Origin: Timema cristinae | Taxonomy: Eukaryota; Arthropoda; Insecta; Phasmatodea; Timematidae | NCBI GenBank assembly: GCA_039000515.1 | Contig: JBCFYV010011135.1 | Span: 14,522,376 to 14,586,375 of the forward strand | DNA length: 64,000 bases | Direction of reading: 5' to 3' | Part shown: piece after piece, positions 46,775 through 58,152 of the stretch | Position numbering within the stretch: position 1 is the first letter of the stretch | Layout of the letters: every line of letters begins with the position of its first letter | Position numbers and translations under genes: made by a program | Notes under the pieces: generated by a model | What the model saw: only the letters and a program-made list of their open reading frames with translations | The model's database searches: none | What the model was told of the DNA's origin: nothing

Positions 46775-47852
46775 TATTACTACTAGACTGCGCATATCTA
46801 TCCAGTGTCTCTGAGCCGGAAGCAACCAACACTGTGGCCGTGAGATCAGTACTACACCACAGCAGATTTATTAATACTAGACTGCGCATATCTAGCCAGT
46901 GTCCCTGAGCCAGACGCAACCAACACTGTGGCCGTGAGGTCGGTACTACACCACAACACATGTATTACTACTAGACTGCGCATATCTATCCAGTGTCTCT
47001 GAGCCGGAAGCAACCAACACTGTGGCCGTGAGATCAGTACTACACCACAGCAGATTTATTAATAGTAGACTGCGCATACCTAGCCAGTGTCCCTGAGCCG
47101 GAAGCAACAACACTGTGGCCGTGAGGTCGGTACTACACCACAACACATGTATTACTACTAGACTGCGCATACCTAGCCAGTGTCCCTGAGCCGGAAGCAA
47201 CAACACTGTGGCCGTGAGATCAGTACTACACCACAACACATGTATTACTACTAGACTGCACATACCTAGCCAGTGTCCCTGAGCCGGAAGCAACAACACT
47301 GTGGCCGTGAGATCAGTACTACACCACAGCAATTTATTAATAGTAGACTGCGCATACCTAGCCAGTGTCCCTGAGCCAGACGCAACCAACACTGTGGCCG
47401 TGAGGTCGGTACTACACCACAACACATGTATTACTACTAGACTGCACATACCTATCCAGTGTCCCTGAGCCGGAAGCAACCAACACTGTGGCCGTGAGAT
47501 CAGTACTACACCACAGCAGATTTATTACTACTATACTGCGCATATCTAGCCAGTGTCCCTGAGCCGGAAGCAACCACACTGTGGCCGTGAGATCAGTACT
47601 ACACCACAGCAGATTTATTAATAGTTGACTGCGCATATCTAGCCAGTGTCCCTGAGCCGGAAGCAACCACACTGTGGCCGTGAGATCAGTACTACACCAC
47701 AACACATGTATTACTACTAGACTGCGCATACCTAGCGAGTGTCTCTGAGCCGGAAGCAACAACACTGTGGCCGTGAGATCAGTACTACACCACAACACAT
47801 GTATTACTACTAGACTGCGCATACCTAGCGAGTGTCTCTGAGCCAGACGCAG
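46775..47852 (+). repeat. 93/94-bp satellite-like array, about 11 copies
   Basis: The unit contains TAGACTGCGCATA, CCTGAGCCGGAAGCAAC and GTACTACACCACA. Two unit types differ in the spacer (CAACACATGTATTAC against CAGCAGATTTATTAA) and mostly alternate at the left. Units losing one C (CAAC instead of CAACC) are 93 bp, so long open frames appear on the minus strand by arithmetic only. Confidence 0.95.
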
Positions 47853-47859
47853 CCAATAT

Positions 47860-49550
47860 GTGTGTACCTGTCTGTTATGAGAAATTAAAATGGTGTCAAA
47901 TTAATTTGATTTGTTTTATGAATTCACATTAATGCTGAGACGTGCTGAATAAGAATAAAAATCCCAAGTTATTAAATTATTAATTGTTATTTAAAAATAT
48001 GGTTCACAACAGAATTAAAGTTAAACTTATCAACATGTCTGTATGGAATTTAAAACCTCATATTTTAGATTTCATAATTTAAAATAATAAATCATAAAGA
48101 GGAGAGATTAGTTCATTTTCAAAGACGTTTCATGCTAATTGTAGTAAAATATCAAATAAAGTAATTTTTTTAACAAGACGATAATCGAAAATTTAAAGAC
48201 AATTGAGGATTATTTTAGTGGTTTAGAAACTCTCGAACTGTAGGCAAAGCTCTAAATTATTGTGGAAGAAAATATGAAAGCGGAAAAAAACACACACATA
48301 CACACACAGGGAATGAATCTAGTTTCACTTTAATTTAGAAAATAAAATTTAGAATTGTTCCATACCATCTGAAAAACACGAATAATATGATAACTAAATT
48401 ATTTCTTTAAGTCACATGAAAGAAAATTAAATGTATAATTTATCAATGGCTCCAAAGGTGGATTTTAAACTTTCTGGACAAAACACAGATCTTTGAGGGG
48501 GAAGTGTTCCCTTTATCTCCCCCAAACTCCTACTAACGTCACCCATGGTGTCATGTTTAGTGATAATACATATTATTAACATGTATTTGTTGATTTAAAT
48601 AATTGAATTTTATGATCTCATTAATAAATATGTGCTTCAAATTAAATTAAGAATTATTATCAGTAAGCTTCACATGTAGCCTACTTGAAAAGTTTATTCT
48701 TTAAACTGCATCAAAATAAAGATGTAGGTGTATATATTAAATGAATTGTTAAAAAGTGTAAAAAAAACTGATCATTATCAAGGAATAAATAAAATTATTA
48801 ATAAAAAATGTTGATACAGATATTATTTTTTTAAAGCACACCTATCTCCAAATATGTTAGTGATTAAAGAGACCACCCCCCCCCCCCCCCCACAGATAAC
48901 AGATAGATTAGGAAGGTAATACACCTCGATCCAGATTAATTAAGGCGGGAATGTAGGAAACGCGAGATAAGGTCGGTGTTTTTTGCAGTTTTTATAACAA
49001 AACTTATTTTAACCAAAATAGATCAAATATTGCTCCAATAGAAGAAACCTAGAGTTTAATTTTATTCAAATTGTGATTTCAAAAGTTCTTGGATATCTAT
49101 CAAGATCATAGCGGAACTTGATGACAAACTTATTATATGAAGAGAAAAAGTTGTCATTAAATTCCAGGACACCCTTAATAGAGATTAAAAAATAAACGTT
49201 CTCTTGCGTCACTTACATTTTCATCTCACTGCATGGATCACCTAGCTTAAGTAGTACATTGCGGTTTTCTGTATTCTAATTTTGAAAAAAGTGAAACATA
49301 TACCAGTGAGCTTATCGTGTTTTTTTAAATGCAACAAAATTTTATAATTAATAAAATTATTAAACTAATTTTAATTTCACTGTTTTCAATTTAAAGAATA
49401 AAAAAAACACTTATATATATTTTCTGGCTCAAGCTTAGTCCTGTTTTTAATATTCCCAATAATCAGCTGAGAGGTGGGCTCTTGAGGCCGAGCTTTTGAA
49501 ACAATGATCACGTTTTAATGAGCCCCCCCCCCAAACATTACCATTTCCAG
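47860..49550. other. AT-rich intergenic DNA with a MITE relic and a C-run
   Basis: A 17-base C run lies at 48875-48891. A diverged foldback MITE at about 48938-49200 contains AACCAAAATAGATCAAATAT. No gene is seen. Confidence 0.45.
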
Positions 49551-49551
49551 C

Positions 49552-49725
49552 CTACAATCCGGGTCAGTTTTTTTTTATCCCAGCCATATATTTTCCACTA
49601 CCTGCCTGCTAGGTCTGTCATAGCTTCATAAGCCTTATAATCTAGCTTAAGATTAGGACAGGCACAACATCCAGTCCCCGGCCAGTAATGCATCACTGTG
49701 AAAGGGTGAACACATATTTAAACAG
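49552..49725 (-). repeat. SINE-E, partial
   Basis: It matches the left part of 23606-23868, with CCATATATTTTCCACTACC and AGCCTTATAATCTAGC. Confidence 0.7.
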
Positions 49726-49967
49726 TGATAAATTACGTTTTAATGTAATGAGCGAAATTAAGTATCTGTGAGAAATACTTTTCCAAAATAACTTTATGAA
49801 AAATATATATTACTGGAACTAGTGTACTTGTAAAGAGGTTGTTAAAGAAAGAGCTTTTACACATACAAAGAAAGTATAGGTTTAAATGAAACATTGATTT
49901 ACTAGATATAAAAACTTAATGCTTGCTTTTTGTATGCCTCAATCCAACCACCAGTCCGGTCTATCAA

Positions 49968-50190
49968 AGTATTTATACTAATAGGGTGAAGATGAGGAAG
50001 ATAGAAAATAGAGTGGAAACCCCTTTGGGGAAAAATCACCCTTAGTACACCCGACCGGGATTCGAGCTCCAATATCCCTGTCATCGGCAGTCTAGTCTAT
50101 TGCGAGAGTGATGTCTTAGACCATGAACCCGAACGGGTAGTAAGACGCGGTGCTAATAACAATAATTAGACCATGTGGGCACCGAATCAG
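49968..50190 (-). repeat. SINE-C interrupted by a tail-only insertion
   Basis: The box B complement is CCGGGATTCGAGCTCC. The head is at the right end (AGACCATGTGGGCACC) and is split by the 40-bp insertion at 50126-50165. Confidence 0.8.
50126..50165 (+). repeat. Tail-only SINE insertion inside SINE-C
   Basis: Only AACCCGAACGGGTAGTAAG plus the end of the shared tail and a short A/T tail is present. It is flanked by a perfect 10-bp duplication, TTAGACCATG (50116-50125 and 50166-50175). Confidence 0.9.
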
Positions 50191-50479
50191 GTATACCAAT
50201 TTTTTAAAATTGTTTTTGTGTTTCATATCCACGGTCAAAGTGGGTCCCCTATGTTACGGTACATTCTGTGTAGATAAATAAATAAATATATATGTATGTG
50301 TGTTTGGTAGGGGAAGGGGTAAGTTTGTGTATTTATATAGTAAAATCTTATACAATTAATGACAAATTATATTCAAACTATTTTTCTCAGAATCACTAAC
50401 TAGCTACATTCCAAGAAACAGAAACATTCTGGTATTTGAAATGTCTACAGAGCTTATCTCAACAAGAGGTCATTGAGAA

Positions 50480-51380
50480 TGTATCCTGAAGGTGGAATGG
50501 TAAAGATTGTGAGTTAAGGGCAGTAGTTTTTGCAGTTTTTATAGTAAAAAAAAAAGTTTTGCCAAAATAAATCAAATATTTATCCATTAAAAACATAAAC
50601 ATAAAGTTAAAAATTCTTTGCATTTAAAAAAAATCGCATATGGTATTACTTACCGGGAGGAACATGCCATCCAGTTTGGGCTCCTGTATGTAGACTATTA
50701 TTATTATTAATTATTATTATTATTAGCACCACGTCTTACTACCCGTTCGGTTATATGCACATACGCTAATGTGTAATGGTAGGGTGATTGCGAGATGAAA
50801 TGGGGGACCTACAATTTAACAAGGGATCCGAACCACGGTGGAGGCCTGGTATACCTCCCATTCACAAGTTGTGATTAATACACGTCTTGTCAGAGGTGAG
50901 GGAAAGGTTTGGCAATCAGATAAATCTGTGCCAGGGCAGAGGATTGAATCCCCGGACCCCTAGCACAGAAGTCTGACACCTTACCCCTAGACCACCAGAT
51001 CACCGTGTAAACTATTATACGCTCTGGTGGCACAAAGTCTTGCTCAGGGTACACCTTTAGAGGTTGTCTACACATACCCACAATGAGAGGATGTGATGAT
51101 AGTTATTATGAAGATGTGAGTCTTAACCTAGCTTAAATCTAATCAACCAGCCCCTGGTGACCGTCGGAATGATTCCCCTTTCGAAATAAATACCCAAGGT
51201 ACCAGCTGGGAATCGAACCCGGGGCTCTTAATTTCGTAGCCAGGTGCGCTGATCAAGACACTACGGGACCGGATATTTTTTTAATGTAATATCAACAGTT
51301 GTTGAATATTAAACTCCACGTTTTTACTAGATAAATATTTTATTTATTTTGCTCCCAAAAAATTGTTTTTGCCATAAGAA
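50480..51380. mobile_element. Foldback MITE split by a SINE-B and a tRNA-headed repeat
   Basis: The left arm at 50480-50635 contains TTTGCCAAAATAAATC. The right arm at 51285-51380 contains ATATCAACAGTTGTTGAATA and ATTTATTTTGC. SINE-B (50712-51005) and a minus-strand tRNA-headed repeat at about 51125-51280 (GAATCGAACCCGGGG) lie between. Confidence 0.5.
50712..51005 (-). repeat. SINE-B, full copy
   Basis: The tail and (ATT)n are at the left, and the head complement at the right (CTAGACCACCAGATCACC). The duplication is imperfect: GTAGACTATTAT on the left and GTAAACTATTAT on the right. Confidence 0.88.
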
Positions 51381-51827
51381 CTTTCAGCCCATGGCATATA
51401 AAATAAAATTTAAAAACAACAACACTACACCTAATTAAATATTTTATAGTGTGGCTATAAATTTTTAGGGGGGTTTGCCCCCCTTCCCCCCCCCCCCCCC
51501 TTTTTTCTACGGCCTTGCCCTGTACATTCGGAGATCACGTCTCTGCCCACATATCCTCCGGAGGCCAACATAAAAGTAAGTTGATAAAATACAAACTTTT
51601 TCATGCAGTTAACATTGATGTTATTTTATGGGCATTGCTACCTTCTATCAAAAGAGCAGATCACATGACTTTACGTATGAGAACATAAAAAGAGAAATTG
51701 TTAATTTTCTGTCTTCCTATGACAAATTGTACCTAGATTAACAAAATAGTTGACCCAGGTCTTGTAGAATAGGCTACACATTGGATTGAGGACAGATGTT
51801 GCTGTATTGATTTTGAATGCCCCCTTG

Positions 51828-51847
51828 TGACGTCACAGTCTACGTCA
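51828..51847 (+). promoter_or_regulatory. CRE-like sites just upstream of the PAL start
   Basis: A palindromic cAMP-response element, TGACGTCA (51828-51835), is followed by a half site TACGTCA (51841-51847), 33 and 21 bases before the chosen ATG. Position and spacing suggest a promoter role; this is not shown by the sequence alone. Confidence 0.45.
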
Positions 51848-51867
51848 CGCCAGCTCCTCCACCAAAC

Positions 51868-52002
51868 ATGGCGGCTCCAGTGTTGTGGTTAGCGGCGGCT
51901 GCCCTTCTCTCGACGGTGTGTGAAGCCAGGGCCCTCCAAGACTTGAACGAGGTATTCTACTCGGAGATCCGGGACCTACTGAACCGACACACGGTGCGGC
52001 AG
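51868..52002 (+). CDS. Pal: Peptidyl-alpha-hydroxyglycine alpha-amidating lyase (PAL), exon 1
   Basis: PAL performs the second step of peptide C-terminal amidation, cleaving peptidyl-hydroxyglycine to amidated peptide and glyoxylate in the secretory pathway. In insects it is encoded separately from the monooxygenase PHM. Exon 1 encodes a signal peptide (MAAPVLWLAAAALLSTVCEA) and then FYSEIRDLLNRHTVRQ. I chose the ATG at 51868 (ACCAAACATGG) because it starts the hydrophobic signal. An in-frame ATG at 51817 would add 17 residues that overlap the CRE-like site. Phase 0 donor CAG|GTGAGG. The four exons here cover about the first half of the lyase; the rest lies beyond the window. Confidence 0.85.
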
Positions 52003-52089
52003 GTGAGGGATTAGCATACGAAAAGTTCTTTGAGAGTACAGCATATGGTCCCTTTTAAAAAAACACACTTTATTTTAGCGTGTCCTTAG

Positions 52090-52255
52090 TGTCTTACCAA
52101 CCATCCTGACTATTTATATTTATAAGAAGAGTGGGGAACCATTTAGAAAAAATAAACACCTCAGTGCATCCAACCGGGATTCAAACCATGACCTCCCATC
52201 ATTGGTAAACTCAAACTATACGAGACTGACACCTTTATCTGCGTGCCACTTAGTG
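52090..52255 (-). repeat. SINE-C, partial, in PAL intron 1
   Basis: The box B complement is CCGGGATTCAAACC, with flanking body sequence. The tail is degraded. Confidence 0.65.
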
Positions 52256-52570
52256 CGCATAATATTATATTAAAAACAAACTAACCATTAACCTGAATTA
52301 AGTGTACACCTTATCTACGTTGTGAGTGTATCTTCGTGACAGATAGCTGAATATTATTTATTGCAAACATTGACTCAAAGTGACTAATGTCGGTTGTCAG
52401 CCTATTTTCGGAAATAATTACTATTTTCTTAGTAATACTATAATATCAATACAAAGTGTTATCAATACTGTATAATTGGCATTTTCATGGCTAATAGAAA
52501 TAACAAAATTTATTAATAAAACTATTATGTTTTTTGATGGTTTAAATGGTTATGCTATTACTTTTTTTTT

Positions 52571-52801
52571 ATCACCGCGTCTTACTACTCGTTCAAGTTA
52601 TACGCAGATAGGTTAGGAATTGGAAAGGTTTAATATCGAGGAAGTAAACCAGCATTTGCCGGAAGGGAGAGTGGAAAACCATTTAAGAAAAAACCACTCC
52701 CCAGTTCACACGAACGAGATTCGAATCTTAATATCCCCGCCCTCAGCAGTCTAGCTCAACGCGAAACTAGCGCGTCAGATAACTACGCCACCTAGGCGGG
52801 T
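52571..52801 (-). repeat. SINE-A in PAL intron 1
   Basis: Tail at the left (ACCGCGTCTTACTACTCG), box B complement GAGATTCGAATC, head at the right (TACGCCACCTAGGCGGG). A partial SINE-D (52805-52925) follows. Confidence 0.88.
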
Positions 52802-53311
52802 ACCTATCTAATTTGTTAATTATGGTTATAGCTGCATCTAAATATCATATTATTATTTTTAATAAATTTAAAAATGACACCTGGACACGTGAATCGAACT
52901 CACAACATTTGGCTTATAGAAACTCTCGTTTGAAAAGCTTTTTTTTAAAAGTGAGCCATAGACGCCGGTTTCACAGAAATGAAACATCCAAATATTTTTT
53001 TTAATCTAGTGTTTTAATAACTTAAAAGCCGTGAAAAGAAATGAGAATTAAAAACAAAGCGTTTGTTGCGAAAATGTTTATTTCCAAAAGCGGAAAATCA
53101 ACATAATAGTCTTGCAAGTCATATGGTTTGGCGAATGAATACATGGGTAATGTTCCTAGTTGTTACTTATCAACACTCCTATCAGAGATATGGTATATAA
53201 TACTCGTCCTGACACCAGATGTGATCATAGCCACATTGGTGGGCAAGCGGACTAAACGCCAAGCTCGTTTAGGTCAGTTGGCTGGTAACAAGAAGGCCGG
53301 GGATAGAATCT

Positions 53312-53554
53312 CAGCCACGTCTTACTACCTGTTCAGGTTATACAATATATGATAATTACTCGAATGGGGTAGAAATGAGGAAGGAAGAATTTTAGAGGTA
53401 ATGTAACAGCATTTTCGTGAGAGGAGAGTGGAAAATCATTTAGGGAAAAACCACCCTCAATGGACCCGACCGGGATTTGAACCCTGATCTCCCCCTCATC
53501 AGCAGGCCATTCTAACACGACAATGACGCCTTAGACCGTTCAGCCACTGAAGCG
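53312..53554 (-). repeat. SINE-C in PAL intron 1
   Basis: Tail at the left (CACGTCTTACTACCTG), box B complement CCGGGATTTGAACC, head complement TTAGACCGTTCAGCCAC at the right. A short tail-like piece (CGGACGGGTAGTAGGACGCG) lies at 53580-53600, just before exon 2. Confidence 0.82.
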
Positions 53555-53643
53555 TGTTTTCACCTTCCTCATCCTTATCCCGGACGGGTAGTAGGACGCG
53601 GAACTGGTAAAGAGGAAGCTTTTGACCGTGTTGTTGTGTGCAG

Positions 53644-53792
53644 AGCAACGAGGTGAGTCCGCCTCTGAGACCCCGCGAGGTTCCCGACTGGCCCGCCTCC
53701 CTGCCTCACCTGGGTCAGGTGAGCGGGGTGTCGGTGGACCCCAGTGGACAGCCCGTCATCTTCCACCGGGGACCTCGCGTCTGGGACCACAG
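53644..53792 (+). CDS. Pal: PAL exon 2
   Basis: It encodes VPDWPASLPHLGQVSGVSVD and VIFHRGPRVWDH, matching PAL WP......GQVSGV.(L/V)D and VIFHRG..VWD. The Arg of FHRG corresponds to the catalytic Arg533 of rat PAL (numbering from memory). Acceptor TGTGTGCAG, donor CACAG|GTATAT, phase 2. Confidence 0.92.
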
Positions 53793-53799
53793 GTATATC

Positions 53800-55630
53800 A
53801 ATATCACCACCTAATTTAATACGTAGACAAGATAACTCGTGACCAGGTTATTGTGTGTGTGGAGGGCTGGAGGGGGAGGGGAGAGGGGAACTTGGGGCAA
53901 ACTCGACCCCTTCTGCTAGCATTAGATGTTAAGAATTAAAAAAAAATATTATTATTATTAAATCACTTGAATAAATTTTAAGTTTCTTAAACACAATTAT
54001 GTTTGAAGGTGTTAAATATATTTTATAAGACACTTATAATTTTCTTGTATTAAGTTTTAAGAACATTACAAAAATTTATTATTAAAAGGGACACCGAAAT
54101 ATCACCAGACTTATTTTTACAAACTTTTACTTGACACAATAAAATTAATATCAAAACATTTTTTGAGTTCACTGTAGCATTTATAAAAATGTATTATGAA
54201 TACGCGAAATAAAACTAAATCGAATATTTTCACGAAATTGATTATTTAGCCTTTATATGTCAATTATATCGATTTTAATGAAAATTAATCAGACACAAAA
54301 TACTCAAATTTTTAATTAGTAACATATGATGTTTTTTGCCTGAAAATTACAACTGCACTCTTATATTTTCTTCTAACTTTAAAGAAAAAGTATTGTATAC
54401 GGTTTAGAAAACTGAGATAAATGGCCAGAGGGCTCTTTGTGCTTACCATATAACACCCTCTATGTGTAAACGTTGGCACTATCTTCGCCAACGCGCGGCG
54501 GCTGCTCGGTCGGTATATCTCGCTTGCAATCTGACGCCATGGAGTTTGTTTTTTATACTCACAAAACGAATCAAAGTTGCCAGTTCCTACAAAATATTTC
54601 CCTCCATCAAAGACCATTTATAAAGAAGTAAAATGTGTGTTTGATCTGGTTATTATGGCAGTCATATTGTGACCAAACCAAATATTTAAAATTTAAGAAT
54701 TAAAAAAAAAGCTGTAATTTTTCTCTCCATATGTCTCATTATACGACTTAAATTTAATTAGATTTTTATTTTTACAATTGTTAGCAATGAAAAAATGGCC
54801 TTTTGTATACCAACTTTTAACACAGATTCCGACTTTTTATATTTCAACAAGATCCAATCATTTTATTCTGTCACAAGCTAGGTTTATTATTAATACTTTT
54901 TTGATGGAGGAATTGATATGTCATTTCCCTTATCCTCCTCACATTTCGGAATACTCATACAAAGGAGGGGGTGTCCGGGAGCCCACACCCTCCCCTATTA
55001 GCCTATAATGGGGATCTACGGGACCCATATTCATTAGTCTTAAAATTATTTGAAATACAAAATGAATCTGCCCTCCTAAACATGGCTGAAAAAAGTTCAA
55101 TATAATGTCAGGTATTTTGACCGCGCCCCCCTCCCCTTTTCCCCCCAATACCTATCTTAAAACACTCTGATTTAATTCCAACTAATTTACATTTTTAAAA
55201 ACGTGACCTTTCTTAAAGTGAGGATATGAGGGGAAAGGGGGGGGGGGGGGGAACGCGAGAAAAGTCAATATTTTCGCATTTGTGTTTTTTCCAAATGTGA
55301 ATTTGTTAAACGTCTCAATCTTAACATGTTCATCATGAAGGGATCATTGTAATCGTAATGTGTAGTCTGAGTAAGCTCTTTGTGAGGTAGGACTATGTTA
55401 AGAGGGGGTTGGTTCGCTACCTGAACCTAACTTTGTGGAAGCTGGCCCATTGACTCGAGAAGGATTTGTTTTCTCTGGTGAAACCATGTTTAAAATTAGC
55501 CTTTTTTAAAAAAAAAAGTATCCCTTGATGGCATCTAACGATCCCTGTGTTGAAAGACTCAACCTTTCCCAAGGAGAGTAGTCATTTTAACCTGGAGGAT
55601 GTAGGTCTGGTGTGTACCTTGTCTGTGTGC
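53800..55630. other. PAL intron 2, left part
   Basis: AT-rich, with a SINE-F-like body fragment at about 54430-54560 (minus-strand reading RRALAKIVPTF and CYMVSTKSP) and a 13-base G run at about 55239-55251. No further exon is seen. Confidence 0.45.
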
Positions 55631-55636
55631 TAGATT

Positions 55637-56820
55637 GCACTATATCATTGGTTCACAAACTGTACCCCCTGGGGGTTCGCGAAATCTTCAAGGGGTCCAC
55701 CAAAATATTTCCGTAATGGCGGATTTTTAACGAACAGTTTGTGAAATTTTGTGAGGCACATTTACGAGATTATATTATATAAACTTAAAGAGGTTTCTGT
55801 CCATTATCTCTTCAGAAAACTACGCTTACCTTTTCTATATCCCCACCAATGATTTGTTTCAATTTCCGCAACAGAAACAAGCTCAATGCTGAAAGTGACT
55901 TGAAGCTTTATTTATCGTGTGTGGTTCATGTCTTGAGAACTTTGTGCCATCCAAAGCAAGCGCATTCTTTTAACTAAGTCCCACGAAGATGTGAGTAGCT
56001 GTTAAAACTCGTAAACAGTTTTTGAAACTTAAATCGGCATGGAATTTTGTGACTACAGGAAGGGATTTCAGTTATGTCAAAGCAGCAATTTTCCATTACA
56101 ACTTTAAAAAAAAAACTGTGAAATGTTATAATATTGGGACAATAAAGATAAGAAAATGTGTTACTATTTTGCTTATTTAATTTCAGTTTTAATTTTTTTT
56201 AAATAAATGTGTAATTATTTGAATTTGTACTTACGTAGTTTCAATATTCTTGCATTATGTTTGGTGGTGTATCCCACAGTTCTATTGTAGATTAATTTAA
56301 GGTATTAAACCTTTTGATTGCAATTAATAAATACATTTTATAAAAATTAGGTTTAAAGTTAAGGTGTGGCAGAAGGGAGTGCAAGTGTTTTTCAGTTTTT
56401 ATGGAATATAAATTTGTCTGCAAAAATTAATCAAATGTTTCTCCAGTAGCAATGTAGAGTTTTGTTTTCTGCACATGCTAATATCAACAGATCTTGAATA
56501 TCGGTCAACGGTGTCCTGGAATTTCGTCAAAACTTCTTAAATAAAGAGAAAATATGTTGACAACATTACAGGATACCCTTGACATATATTCAAGATCTGT
56601 TGATATTAGCATGTGCAGAAAACTAAACTCTATGTTGCTACTGGAGAAATATTTGATTAATTTTGGCCAAAAAAATGTAATGCTATAAAAACTGTAAAAT
56701 TACTCTTAATCCCTTCTGCCGCACCTTTAAGTGCGTGGCTATGGATATTTATCAAGGGGTTTGCGTAACTCAAATGTTTGTGAAAGGGGTTCGCGAGTCT
56801 AGAAAGTTTGGGAAACACTG
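55637..56820. mobile_element. hAT-type element in PAL intron 2, containing a nested MITE
   Basis: The left end CATTGGTTCACAAACT (55646) and the right end AGTTTGGGAAACACTG (ending 56820) are inverted repeats similar to the 34146 element. TGCTAGATT occurs at 55628-55636 and 56821-56829. This is a likely target duplication, but ten bases separate it from the left repeat, so the left boundary is uncertain. Confidence 0.65.
56363..56726. mobile_element. Palindromic TTAA-flanked MITE nested in the hAT element
   Basis: The ends GGTGTGGCAGAAGGGAG and CCCTTCTGCCGCACC are flanked by TTAA (56359-56362 and 56727-56730). It matches 44237-44599 along its length and in its fold. Confidence 0.9.
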
Positions 56821-57129
56821 TGCTAGATTAATAAACAAGTACCAAAAGAACACATATTGTTGTTACAAACACTATTATTCTTGTCTGCGGTTGTTAAAAA
56901 AAGAAAGTGGTGGTCGAGAAGGGTAGGTGAGTCCTATATATTTAGGAAAGGTCACTAATAAATATGTTACGTTTCACCAATAGTAGCTATTCTAATATTT
57001 GACAGTTAATAATTTACTCTTCTGCATTTAAAAAAAAAAAACATAGCCTGCTTTGCCTACTCGCAAACCTTTCGTAAAACTATTGAAAAACAATAATAAT
57101 AATAATCTTATATTATTATTAATATATAT

Positions 57130-57535
57130 TATTTATTAGCACCACGTCTTACTACCCGTTCGTGTTATACGCACTTGGTGACCTGTGGTCTAGGTACGTG
57201 TAGACTTCTATGCTGGCGCCGGGTTCGATCCTCGATCCCGGCACAGATTAACTGTTTCCAACCTTCTACACCTCGACAATACATCTTGTGAATGTGTGGA
57301 ATACCAGTCACCACCGTGGTTCGGATTCCACGTTAAACTGTAGTCTTCATTTCATCACAATACCCTACTATTACACATTAGCGTAAGTGCGTATAACCCG
57401 AACGGTATAAGACGCGGTGCTAATAATATAATATACGCACTTACGCTAATGTGAATGTAGGGTGATTGTGAGATGAAATGAAGGACCTACAGTTTAACGT
57501 GGATTCCGAACCACGGTGGCGGCCTGGCATTCCCC
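57130..57535 (-). repeat. SINE-B interrupted by another SINE-B
   Basis: The tail is at 57137-57176 and the body at 57433-57535 (minus strand). It is split by SINE-B 57177-57432 and truncated at the right after GGCCTGGCATTCC. Confidence 0.88.
57177..57432 (+). repeat. SINE-B nested in SINE-B
   Basis: Head GGTGACCTGTGGTCTAGG through the shared tail and (AAT)n. A perfect 10-bp duplication of host SINE tail, ATACGCACTT, lies at 57167-57176 and 57433-57442. Confidence 0.93.
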
Positions 57536-58152
57536 GAAAAACAAATAAACCGTTTACAACGATACATTTTATGGTGGTTTTTTTTTCACGTCAAGCCCAC
57601 TTCTCGCATATGTATAAATTACTGTCTTATAACATTGTCTAAAAACATATTGAAAATGTTCGTAATAAATTTAATGGATTTAATAGGAATGGAATAAATC
57701 CAAGATAGCGTCAACGCAAAAAAAAAAAAGTGTACAGAATATGCTAACAAATAAAAAGTTAGGTAAAGTTGGGATGTGTAATATTGTTAAAATAAACCAT
57801 TTAATATTTTGGGGAGTATTTTTACTGAGTAGGAATGGAATTGGACCATTGTCAAGGCGATGAAAGTATTTTATTGAGCCTTCTAGTTAATTACTCAAAA
57901 AACATTCTTAAAATTTCTATTTCCCCAATTTTTGGTGTGTTGATTGTGAATAAAAGTCAATTTGGTAGATATTAGTTACAAATAAAACATGTTTCTAACA
58001 TTGAGTGTAAGCGTACTGTAACCACATTGTTTTCCAAACTACGGGTCACATATATTTTAGATACAAAAAGGACAAGTCTGTGATATTTGGGAAAATTTAA
58101 AACTGTCACTTTAAAAAGTTTTATATTTTATTTGTTGTGTGCGAGCCAGCAG

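Noticed and set aside
46946..47822. Long minus-strand open frames (177 and 136 codons)
   Set aside because: These are products of the 93/94-bp array, open only because some units are 93 bp. No conserved protein features.
39632..47852. Possible CRISPR-like arrays
   Set aside because: The repeats are head-to-tail without unique spacers, in a eukaryotic context.
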